Origin: Streptomyces sp. NRRL B-3428
GTDB lineage: Bacteria > Actinomycetota > Actinomycetes > Streptomycetales > Streptomycetaceae
Direction of reading: 5' to 3'
Assembly: GCA_000721375.1 (NCBI GenBank)
Contig: JOGW01000003.1
Location: 186,001 to 250,000, forward strand
Length of the DNA: 64,000 nt
Shown here: positions 16,974-23,514 of the stretch, one piece after another
How positions within the stretch are numbered: the stretch's first letter is position 1
Layout of the letters: each line of letters begins with the position of its first letter
Notes under the pieces: generated by a model
What the model was told of the DNA's origin: nothing
The model's input: only the letters and a program-made list of their open reading frames with translations
Databases searched by the model: none
Made by a program: the position numbers and the translations under genes

Positions 16974-17192
16974 CACCGCCGCAACGATCCGCCGAAGGCC
17001 GCCCTCTCGAAGCGCGCCAACAGCCTCAAGGGCGTCAGCTCCCGCATATTCCGATCCGAGTACACCGGCCAGATCAATCAGGCCATCAAGCACGGCCGGT
17101 TCTGGCCCCGCTCATACTTCGCGGAGTCTTGCGGCGCAGCGCCGACAACCGTCGTCCGCCAGGACATCGACCAGCAGAAACGTCCGTCCTGA
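16974..17192 (+). pseudogene. IS200-family TnpA remnant (C-terminal part)
   Basis: About 72 codons resembling the C-terminal half of a Y1 transposase: PPKAALSKRANSLKGVSS, then SRIFRSEYTG and FWPRSYFAESCGAAP, ending RQDIDQQKRPS. The N-terminal half, including the His-x-His metal site, is absent. The residue that should be the catalytic Tyr (family pattern YIxxQ) is Asp here (QDIDQQ). Both losses make it inactive. Oriented divergently from tnpB, as in IS605-type elements. Confidence 0.75.
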
Positions 17193-17204
17193 CCTGCAGG
17201 TCAG
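17189..17204. repeat. 16-bp perfect palindrome at element end
   Basis: CTGACCTGCAGGTCAG overlaps the stop of the tnpA remnant; TGACCTGCA recurs at 17218-17226. Candidate subterminal hairpin of the left end of the element, or the terminator of tnpA. Confidence 0.6.
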
Positions 17205-17300
17205 AGCAATCCCGAGATGACCTGCACCCCCGCCGGGAGCACTGGCCAAGATCAGAGGTAGGAACGGGTGCCGCCCGTACGAGGCTTGGCGGGGCTCCCC

Positions 17301-17306
17301 TACCCT
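17301..17306 (+). promoter_or_regulatory. -10 box TACCCT, leaderless transcript
   Basis: TACCCT six bases (GCACGT) before the ATG at 17313, no Shine-Dalgarno. Confidence 0.5.
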
Positions 17307-17312
17307 GCACGT

Positions 17313-17822
17313 ATGACTGACGCGCTGCTCGATGCCGCCCTCGCCGAGGAGGCCACCAAGAAGTCCGGTCTCATCTGGGTACAGGGCGAAGGGCCCGCCC
17401 GCGCGCTGTGGCACCTGTGGACCGAGGGTGCGGCGCATGTGGTGGGCGACGGGCCCCGTGAGCAGCCGCTGACGGGGCTGAGCGACGGGGGCAGCGCTCA
17501 GGTGACCGTACGCAGCAAGGACAAGGGCGGGCGGATCGTGGGCTGGAGCGCCAAGGTGGTGGAGCTCGCGCCGCGTTCGCCCGAGTGGGAGACCGTGGTC
17601 GCCGAACTCAAGGGGAAGCGGCTGAACGCACCCGACAGTGAGCAGATGGTGGAGCGGTGGGCTCGCGAGTGCAGGGTGCTGCGGCTCGAGTGGCAGGGCT
17701 CCGACCGTGAGCTTCCGAGCGGTTCGCTCGCGGCGGCCCCGCTGCCGTCGCCGCACACCACTCGGCGCGAGATTCCGGCGGCGCTGCCCCGGCTGCTGTT
17801 CAAGCGCCGCAAGCGGGCCTGA
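17313..17822 (+). CDS. Hypothetical protein, split-barrel-like
   Basis: A 169-residue soluble protein (MTDALLDAALAEEATKKSGL...). The pattern of short strands around GLIWVQGEGPARALWHLWTEG and AQVTVRSKDKGGRIVGWSAKV resembles FMN-binding split-barrel (pyridoxamine-5'-phosphate oxidase-like) proteins, but no cofactor residues can be assigned with certainty. The C-terminus is basic (LLFKRRKRA). Probably expressed from a leaderless mRNA. It converges on the lipoprotein gene ending at 17864. Confidence 0.7.
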   Translation: MTDALLDAALAEEATKKSGLIWVQGEGPARALWHLWTEGAAHVVGDGPREQPLTGLSDGGSAQVTVRSKDKGGRIVGWSAKVVELAPRSPEWETVVAELKGKRLNAPDSEQMVERWARECRVLRLEWQGSDRELPSGSLAAAPLPSPHTTRREIPAALPRLLFKRRKRA

Positions 17823-17863
17823 CAAGGCGTACGAGGTACGGCGCTACGGCGTACGGGCGGGGC

Positions 17864-18607
17864 TCAGCCGGTGGACTTCGGCAGCTGCGACCCGAAGTCC
17901 ACCATCTCGTTCTTCGCCGGCGCCTCGACCGTCACGCTCTGACCCCAGTCGCTGAGCTTCAGCGTGCCCGCGTCGCCCGCGCGGACCAGGCGCAGGGGAT
18001 ACGGCTCGCCCTCCAGCGAGACGTCCATCGTGCCGCCCTCGCCGTCGTCCACGGCGAGCTGGATCGTGCGGACCGAACCGACCTCGCCGCGGTCGCCCTT
18101 GGTGAGCTTGCCGGGCAGGTCGAGCAGCATGTCGAGCAGATCGCCCTTGTCGGTGTAGGCGCGCAGTCGCTTGTACTTGGGGTCGTCCTCGGGGACCTTC
18201 ACGTACTTCGCGGAGAGCTTGGAGGACTCGACGGGCTTGTCGCCCTCCTTGAGGAGCGCGGCGTCGGCCTGCATGTAGACGTCGTCGCCGACGCGAAGCA
18301 GCCGGAAGCTGACGCCGTCGTCGGTGATCTTCCCGGTGCCGCCGTCGGCGTTCAGCTTCATGTCGATCTTGTACGTCTTGCCCTTGACGACCAGATCGGC
18401 GTTGACGGTCACCGAGGCCACGCTGTCCGCGGCGGCCCGCGACTGGCTGTGGATCTTCTCGGCCGAGAGCTCGGCCATGCCGTTGGTGCCCGCGTCCGGG
18501 TCCTCTGCGCTGCAGCCGACCAGGCCCGCGGTACCGGCGAACAGACCCGCACTCAGCACGCCCACGAATGCTCTGCGGCGGGCACGGCCCAGGTGGATCG
18601 CGGTCAC
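17864..18607 (-). CDS. LppX/LprG-like lipoprotein
   Basis: A 247-residue secreted lipoprotein: basic start, hydrophobic core and the lipobox LVGC with Cys32. The mature part looks like the LppX_LprAFG fold (IHSQSRAAADSVASVTVNADLVVKGKTYKIDMKLNADGG...), a half-barrel that binds lipids or lipid-linked molecules at the cell surface in mycobacteria. GTG start with GAGAGG about 10 bases upstream. A MITE-like repeat sits 40 bases upstream of the start and may have altered its promoter region. Confidence 0.85.
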   Translation of the reverse strand: MTAIHLGRARRRAFVGVLSAGLFAGTAGLVGCSAEDPDAGTNGMAELSAEKIHSQSRAAADSVASVTVNADLVVKGKTYKIDMKLNADGGTGKITDDGVSFRLLRVGDDVYMQADAALLKEGDKPVESSKLSAKYVKVPEDDPKYKRLRAYTDKGDLLDMLLDLPGKLTKGDRGEVGSVRTIQLAVDDGEGGTMDVSLEGEPYPLRLVRAGDAGTLKLSDWGQSVTVEAPAKNEMVDFGSQLPKSTG

Positions 18608-18647
18608 GTGCGGTACTGCCTCTCGTCCGGGGTACTCGAGTTCCTCA

Positions 18648-18809
18648 GAGCCTGTGTCATATCCCCGGCCGGATCAGCGCGCGGCGTCTGGTGCGTGCGA
18701 TCGCAAGGCGCCGGAAGGTCCTCGTAGCGGAGCTACTAGGGCCTTTCGGCAACGCAGCGAGCGTGCGTGCCAGACGCCGCGCGCCCGGCCGGGGATATGA
18801 CACAGGCTC
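18648..18809. mobile_element. MITE-like long inverted repeat, 162 bp, TSD TCA
   Basis: Terminal inverted repeats of 25 bp are perfect (18648-18672 and 18785-18809, beginning GAGCCTGTGTCATATCCCC). Pairing continues through GCGCGCGGCGTCTGG and its mate to a central GTAGC-GGA-GCTAC, so nearly the whole element folds on itself. It is flanked by a 3-bp direct repeat TCA (18645-18647, 18810-18812). It encodes no protein. A 3-bp duplication fits mobilisation by an IS5-type transposase in trans. It lies between the divergent lipoprotein and CBS-protein genes. Confidence 0.8.
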
Positions 18810-18957
18810 TCAGCAGTAGGGCAGCGTACCGGGCACCCGTAAGACCCCGGCAGACAGCCTTGCGGACGCCCCACCAGGGCGTTTCCAAACCGGGCGTACT
18901 AGCCTGAAGGCCGTATTGCCCGACAGCAGGCACTGCACGCCCCGAGGAGGAGACCGC

Positions 18958-20235
18958 ATGGCGTCCGGCACCCCTCGGATCTTCGTCTCGCATCTGTCGG
19001 ACACCGCCGTCTTCGACCCCAACGGCGACCAGGTCGGACGCGTCCGTGACCTGGTGGCGATGCTGCGCGTGGGCAACCGCCCGCCGACCCTGCTCGGCCT
19101 CGTCGTCGAGCTGTCCACGCGGCGCCGGATCTTTCTGCCCATGACCCGCGTGACCGGGATCCAGGCCGGCCAGGTCATCACGACGGGCGTACTGAACGTA
19201 CGACGCTTCGAGCAGCGGCCCACCGAACGCCTGGTCCTCGGCGAACTGCTCGACCGCCGCGTACGTCTGGTCGATTCCGGCGAGGAGGTCACGGTCCTCG
19301 ACGTGTCGGTGCAGCAGCTGCCGGCCCGGCGTGACTGGGAGATCGACCGGGTCTATGTGAGGAAGGGCAAGGCCGGAACGTTTCGGCGGGCCAAGGGCGA
19401 GGCGCTCACCGTCGAGTGGTCGGCCGTCACCGGGTTCACTCTGGAGGAGCAGGGGCAGGGCGCGGAGTCGCTGCTCGCCACGTTCGAGCAGCTGCGGCCC
19501 GCCGACCTCGCCAACGTTCTGCACCATCTCTCCGCGAAGCGCCGTATCGAAGTGGCCGCCGCGCTCGACGACGACCGGCTCGCCGACGTGCTCGAAGAGC
19601 TGCCCGAGGACGACCAGATCGAGATCCTCGGCAAGCTCCAGGAGGACCGCGCCGCCGACGTCCTGGAGGCGATGGACCCGGACGACGCGGCCGACCTGCT
19701 CTCCGAGCTGCCCGAGGACGAGCAGGAGAAGCTGCTCGAGCTGATGCAGCCGGAGGACGCGGCGGACGTACGGCGTCTCATGGCCTACGAGGAGCGCACG
19801 GCCGGTGGTCTGATGACGACCGAGCCGATCGTGCTGCAGCCCGACGCCACGGTCGCGGACGCGCTCGCCCGGGTCCGTAACCCCGATCTCTCCCCCGCGC
19901 TGGCCGCCCAGGTCTATGTCTGCCGGCCACCGGACCAGACGCCCACCGGCAAGTACCTGGGGACCATCCACTTCCAGCGGCTGCTTCGCGATCCCCCGTT
20001 CACGCTGGTCGGCACGATGCTCGACAAGGATCTGCAGACGCTCTCGCCGGAGACCTCGCTGCCGGAGGTCACCAGCTTCTTCGCCACGTACGACATGGTC
20101 GCGGCACCCGTCGTCGACGACAGCGGGTCGCTGCTCGGGGCGGTCACCGTCGATGACGTGCTCGACCATCTGCTGCCGGAGGACTGGCGCGAGAACGAGT
20201 TCCACGCGGATGAGGTGAAGCCGGTCCATGAGTGA
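18958..20235 (+). CDS. MgtE N-domain plus CBS-pair protein
   Basis: A 425-residue soluble protein. Residues about 1-150 look like two PRC-barrel-type modules (VFDPNGDQVGRVRDLVAML; RLVDSGEEVTVLDVSV). About 175-285 match the MgtE intracellular superhelical N domain (LRPADLANVLHHL, DRLADVLEELPEDDQIEIL, repeated LEAMDPDDAADLLSELPEDEQ). A CBS pair follows (MTTEPIVLQPDATVADAL; VVDDSGSLLGAVTVDDVLDHL). The transmembrane pore of MgtE is absent, so this should be a Mg2+- or nucleotide-sensing regulator rather than a channel. Counterpart of mycobacterial Rv1232c. GAGGAGGAG ribosome site; overlaps the DUF1003 gene by 8 bases. Confidence 0.9.
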   Translation: MASGTPRIFVSHLSDTAVFDPNGDQVGRVRDLVAMLRVGNRPPTLLGLVVELSTRRRIFLPMTRVTGIQAGQVITTGVLNVRRFEQRPTERLVLGELLDRRVRLVDSGEEVTVLDVSVQQLPARRDWEIDRVYVRKGKAGTFRRAKGEALTVEWSAVTGFTLEEQGQGAESLLATFEQLRPADLANVLHHLSAKRRIEVAAALDDDRLADVLEELPEDDQIEILGKLQEDRAADVLEAMDPDDAADLLSELPEDEQEKLLELMQPEDAADVRRLMAYEERTAGGLMTTEPIVLQPDATVADALARVRNPDLSPALAAQVYVCRPPDQTPTGKYLGTIHFQRLLRDPPFTLVGTMLDKDLQTLSPETSLPEVTSFFATYDMVAAPVVDDSGSLLGAVTVDDVLDHLLPEDWRENEFHADEVKPVHE

Positions 20236-20815
20236 CTACGGACTGAGCGAGCGCGGGGAACCGGCCGCCAAGGAACGGGCCGTCGCACGCGCCCGTGTGC
20301 GCCTCGACCAGCCGCGGCCGCCGCGCCGGCGGTGGCTGCCGCAGACGGACGCGGACGCCTTCGGGCGGATGTCGGAGAAGATCGCGCGTTTCCTGGGGAC
20401 CGGCACCTTCCTGGTGTGGATGACGGTCCTGATCCTCGCCTGGGTCGTCTGGAACATCGTGGCCCCCGACGCGCTGCGCTTCGACGAGTACCCGTTCATC
20501 TTCCTGACCCTGATGCTCTCGCTGCAGGCCTCGTACGCCGCTCCGCTGATCCTGCTCGCGCAGAACCGGCAGGACGACCGCGACCGCGTCAACCTCGAAC
20601 AGGACCGCAAGCAGAACGAGCGCTCCATCGCGGACACCGAGTATCTGACCCGGGAGATCGCCGCCCTGCGGATCGGCCTCGGTGAAGTGGCCACCCGTGA
20701 CTGGATCCGGTCCGAACTCCAGGACCTGGTCAAGGAGATGGAGGAGCGCAGGGAGCAGGAGCGCAAGGTATTCCCGCTCTCCGCACCTCAGCGACGTGAC
20801 GAAGGCGACCGCTGA
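20228..20815 (+). CDS. DUF1003 membrane protein
   Basis: A 195-residue protein of the DUF1003 family: two adjacent membrane helices (FLVWMTVLILAWVVWNIV, then FIFLTLMLSLQASYAAPLILL) with the conserved DPYPF-like loop written here as FDEYPF, and a coiled-coil C-terminus containing the family's QNRQDDRDR motif. Translation is coupled to the MgtE-N/CBS gene by an 8-base overlap (ATG inside the upstream stop region). Co-occurrence with an MgtE-N/CBS protein suggests the two act together, possibly in Mg2+ control; the family has no established biochemical role. Confidence 0.9.
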   Translation: MSDYGLSERGEPAAKERAVARARVRLDQPRPPRRRWLPQTDADAFGRMSEKIARFLGTGTFLVWMTVLILAWVVWNIVAPDALRFDEYPFIFLTLMLSLQASYAAPLILLAQNRQDDRDRVNLEQDRKQNERSIADTEYLTREIAALRIGLGEVATRDWIRSELQDLVKEMEERREQERKVFPLSAPQRRDEGDR

Positions 20816-20845
20816 CCGGGCGTACGGAGTGTCACCCGGTCGCCG

Positions 20846-20851
20846 TACCAT
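20846..20851 (+). promoter_or_regulatory. -10 box TACCAT, leaderless mrp transcript
   Basis: TACCAT six bases (CTCCGT) before the mrp ATG at 20858; no Shine-Dalgarno. Confidence 0.5.
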
Positions 20852-20857
20852 CTCCGT

Positions 20858-22006
20858 ATGGCTACCGACACGTATCCGACTGAGGAAGCCCTCCGCGAGG
20901 CGCTCTCCACGGTCAATGACCCCGAGATCAACCGGCCGATCACCGAGCTCGGCATGGTGAAATCGGTCGAGGTCTCCGCGGATGGCGTGGTGGCCGTCAC
21001 CATCTATCTGACGGTCTCCGGCTGCCCGATGCGCGAGACCATCACGTCGAACGTCACCACCGCCCTGGAGCGCGTGGAGGGTGTGACCGAGGTCGAGGTC
21101 ACGCTCGACGTCATGAGCGACGAGCAGCGCAAGGAACTCGCAATCGCGCTGCGCGGCGGCACCGCCGAGCGTGAGGTCCCCTTCGCCAAGCCCGGCTCGC
21201 TGACCCGCGTGTACGCGGTGGCCTCCGGCAAGGGCGGTGTCGGCAAGTCCTCCGTGACCGTGAACCTGGCGGCGGCGATGGCCGCCGACGGTCTGAAGGT
21301 CGGCGTCGTGGACGCCGACATCTACGGCCACTCGGTGCCGCGGATGCTGGGTGCGGACGGTCTTCCCACCCAGGTCGAGAACATGATCATGCCGCCGTCC
21401 GCGAACGGCGTGAAGGTCATCTCCATCGGCATGTTCACGCCGGGCAACACCCCTGTGGTGTGGCGTGGCCCGATGCTGCACCGCGCGCTGCAGCAGTTCC
21501 TCGCCGACGTCTACTGGGGCGACCTCGACGTCCTGCTCCTCGACCTGCCGCCGGGCACCGGCGATATCGCGATCTCGGTCGCGCAGCTCGTGCCGAACGC
21601 CGAGATCCTCGTCGTCACCACCCCGCAGCAGGCCGCCGCCGAGGTGGCCGAGCGGGCCGGATCGATCGCGGTGCAGACGCACCAGAAGATCGTCGGCGTC
21701 GTCGAGAACATGTCCGGTCTGCCCTGCCCGCACTGCGACGAGATGATCGACGTCTTCGGTACGGGTGGCGGCCAGCTGGTCGCCGACGGTCTGACGAAGA
21801 CCACGGGTGCGACGGTGCCGGTGCTCGGTACAATCCCGATCGACGTCCGGCTGCGCGAAGGCGGCGACGCAGGCAAGCCGATCGTCCTGTCCGACCCCGA
21901 CTCTCCGGCCGGCTCGGCCCTGCGGGCCATCGCGGGCAAGCTCGGCGGGCGGCAGCGGGGGCTTTCCGGGATGTCTCTCGGGATCACCCCGCGCAACAAG
22001 TTCTGA
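20858..22006 (+). CDS. mrp: Mrp/ApbC Fe-S cluster carrier ATPase
   Basis: A 382-residue Mrp protein with an N-terminal MIP18/DUF59 domain (about 1-95, containing the SGCPM motif) and a P-loop ATPase domain with deviant Walker A SGKGGVGKSS, DADIYGHSVP and the CPHC pair near 290 that binds a bridging 4Fe-4S cluster between two monomers. It delivers Fe-S clusters to apo-enzymes in the cytoplasm. Counterpart of Rv1229c. Leaderless start; closed by a large terminator that also faces the convergent downstream gene. Confidence 0.95.
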   Translation: MATDTYPTEEALREALSTVNDPEINRPITELGMVKSVEVSADGVVAVTIYLTVSGCPMRETITSNVTTALERVEGVTEVEVTLDVMSDEQRKELAIALRGGTAEREVPFAKPGSLTRVYAVASGKGGVGKSSVTVNLAAAMAADGLKVGVVDADIYGHSVPRMLGADGLPTQVENMIMPPSANGVKVISIGMFTPGNTPVVWRGPMLHRALQQFLADVYWGDLDVLLLDLPPGTGDIAISVAQLVPNAEILVVTTPQQAAAEVAERAGSIAVQTHQKIVGVVENMSGLPCPHCDEMIDVFGTGGGQLVADGLTKTTGATVPVLGTIPIDVRLREGGDAGKPIVLSDPDSPAGSALRAIAGKLGGRQRGLSGMSLGITPRNKF

Positions 22007-22023
22007 GTTCTTCGATACGGCCG

Positions 22024-22070
22024 TACGCGGATGGGGCGCCCTTCACTGTGAAGGGCGCCCCATCCGCGTA
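22024..22070. terminator. Bidirectional terminator, 22-bp stem
   Basis: A perfect 22-bp stem (22024-22045 with 22049-22070) and a CTG loop, between convergent genes mrp and the hypothetical gene at 22085. Confidence 0.9.
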
Positions 22071-22084
22071 TCGAAGTGCTGTGC

Positions 22085-22714
22085 TCAGCTCTCGGGGGCG
22101 TACTCGCCGATGTCCTTGACCACCGAGAAGCCGAGGCCGTAAGCGCTCATCCCGCGCCCGTACGCGCCCAGGTGGACGCCTTCCTGGGTGGAGCCGGCGA
22201 GCACCCAGCCGAACTCGGACTCGCGGTAGTGGAACGAGGTGGGGACGCCGTCCACCGGCAGCGAGAGCGAGGACCAGTCGTCGCCGCCGAGGTCGTCGGC
22301 GAGCACCCAGGCCGTCTCGGTCTGCTGGTCGAGCCAGTCGTCGCGCAGGGTGTGGTCCATCTGCATCGGCCAGGTGTAGCTGAGCAGTCCGACGCCGGCC
22401 AGCCAGGCGGCCGAGGAGACCGAGGTGGCCTCCAGGACGCCGGTGCCGTCGGCGCTGCGGCGCACGGGGTTGGCCGCGACGGTCACCACGACCGCGAAGC
22501 GCTCACGGTCGGCGCTCATGTCGGCGCGGACGGCGGGCTCGTCGCCGTGGCCGATCGAACCGTGCTCGACGGCACCGTCCGCCGTGGCGCCCACCTGCAT
22601 CAGCCAGCGCTGACCCGTGAAGGCCTCGTCCAGGGCGTACCACGGGAACGGCGCGAGCAGATAGCCGTCGACCGTGCGTACTCCAGCCCTGGCGGGCTGA
22701 CTCGTCGTCTCCAT
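22085..22714 (-). CDS. Conserved hypothetical protein (209 aa)
   Basis: A 209-residue soluble protein (METTSQPARAGVRTVDGYLLAPFPWYALDE...), rich in Trp and Gly, without membrane segment or catalytic motif I recognise. Clear AAGGAGG site before the ATG at 22714. Repeated short aromatic strands (GFSVVKDIGEYAPES at the end) suggest a beta-rich fold. Function unknown. Confidence 0.7.
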   Translation of the reverse strand: METTSQPARAGVRTVDGYLLAPFPWYALDEAFTGQRWLMQVGATADGAVEHGSIGHGDEPAVRADMSADRERFAVVVTVAANPVRRSADGTGVLEATSVSSAAWLAGVGLLSYTWPMQMDHTLRDDWLDQQTETAWVLADDLGGDDWSSLSLPVDGVPTSFHYRESEFGWVLAGSTQEGVHLGAYGRGMSAYGLGFSVVKDIGEYAPES

Positions 22715-22851
22715 CTACCGGCCGCCTCCTTCGTCCTGTTCGGTCCGGAGCGGCCCACCCCCCTCGGGCGTCCTGAGTCCGGACAACACCTGAGGAGAAT
22801 AGCCATAGGGCTCGGCGAGGACGGTTTTTCGGCCGGGCGGAGCGTCAGGTC

Positions 22852-22869
22852 GCGTCGGGATCCCGACGC
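22852..22869. repeat. 18-bp perfect palindrome downstream of tatB
   Basis: GCGTCGGGATCCCGACGC. CAGGTCGCGTC occurs three times around it (about 22846-22899), overlapping the tatB stop region. Read on the minus strand it is followed by GGCCGAAAAACC. It could be a tatB terminator or a recombination hot spot. Confidence 0.5.
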
Positions 22870-22888
22870 GCCGGGGTCTCAGGTCGCG

Positions 22889-23347
22889 TCAGGTCGCGTC
22901 GGCGTCGAAGGGCGGGCGCTCGGGCTCGGCCGGCTTCTTCTCCAGGTCCGGGCCCTTGGTGAGGCTCGGCTTGGACGACGTCGACGAGGACGCCGAGGAC
23001 GATGCGGAGGTCTCGCTCGCGTGGCTGTTCACCGCGTCGGTGACCTCGGCCATCTCCTTCTTGAGATTGAAGCCGTTGCGGATCTCGTCGATCCCGAGGT
23101 CGTCGCCGTGCGCGTCGAGCTGCTTGCGGATGAACTTCTTCGGATTCAGGTCCTCGAACTCGAAGTCCTTGAACTCCGGTCCCAGTTCCTCACGAATGTC
23201 GTGCTTCGCACTCTCGGAGAACGCGCGGATCTTCCGGATGAAGGAGGAGACGTCCTGAATGACCTTGGGCAGCTTGTCCGGGCCGAAAATGAGCACGGCG
23301 AGGATCACGAGCGCGATCAGCTCGAATCCGCCTATGTCGTTGAACAC
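22889..23347 (-). CDS. tatB: Sec-independent protein translocase subunit TatB
   Basis: A 152-residue TatB: short N-terminus, one membrane helix (GGFELIALVILAVLIFGP), the hinge Gly-Pro, an amphipathic helix (KLPKVIQDVSSFIRKIRAF) and a long charged tail with a Ser-rich stretch. With TatA and TatC (elsewhere) it forms the receptor for folded twin-arginine substrates. GTG start with AAGGAG. Position directly after htrA repeats the mycobacterial sigE-rseA-htrA-tatB order, which suggests membership of the sigma-E envelope-stress unit, though 167 bases separate it from htrA. Confidence 0.93.
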   Translation of the reverse strand: MFNDIGGFELIALVILAVLIFGPDKLPKVIQDVSSFIRKIRAFSESAKHDIREELGPEFKDFEFEDLNPKKFIRKQLDAHGDDLGIDEIRNGFNLKKEMAEVTDAVNSHASETSASSSASSSTSSKPSLTKGPDLEKKPAEPERPPFDADAT

Positions 23348-23514
23348 GTATCGCTCCTTGCCCTGTCCGCTGCCCGGTGGCAGGTGGTCCGCAGACCGGT
23401 GTGCCGGGCAGATCTAAGGTACCCGGCGATCCCCGGCGACCGGTACTGCCCGGTCGCCGGGATCGGCGTTCAATCCTCGGACGTTTCGGTGAACACTTGC
23501 TGTCGGGGCCTGCG

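Larger units (their letters stand above)
15540..17204. mobile_element. IS200/IS605-type element, decayed
   Basis: Composite unit with tnpB on the minus strand and a divergent tnpA remnant on the plus strand, the arrangement of IS605/IS608-like elements. The tnpB-side end carries a GCCCCG-TGTG-CGGGGC hairpin (15544-15559), starting 9 bases after the corA stop; the tnpA-side end carries a 16-bp palindrome (17189-17204). Exact ends are uncertain because this family makes no target duplication. TnpA lacks its N-terminal half and its catalytic Tyr, so autonomous movement is unlikely. Confidence 0.7.
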
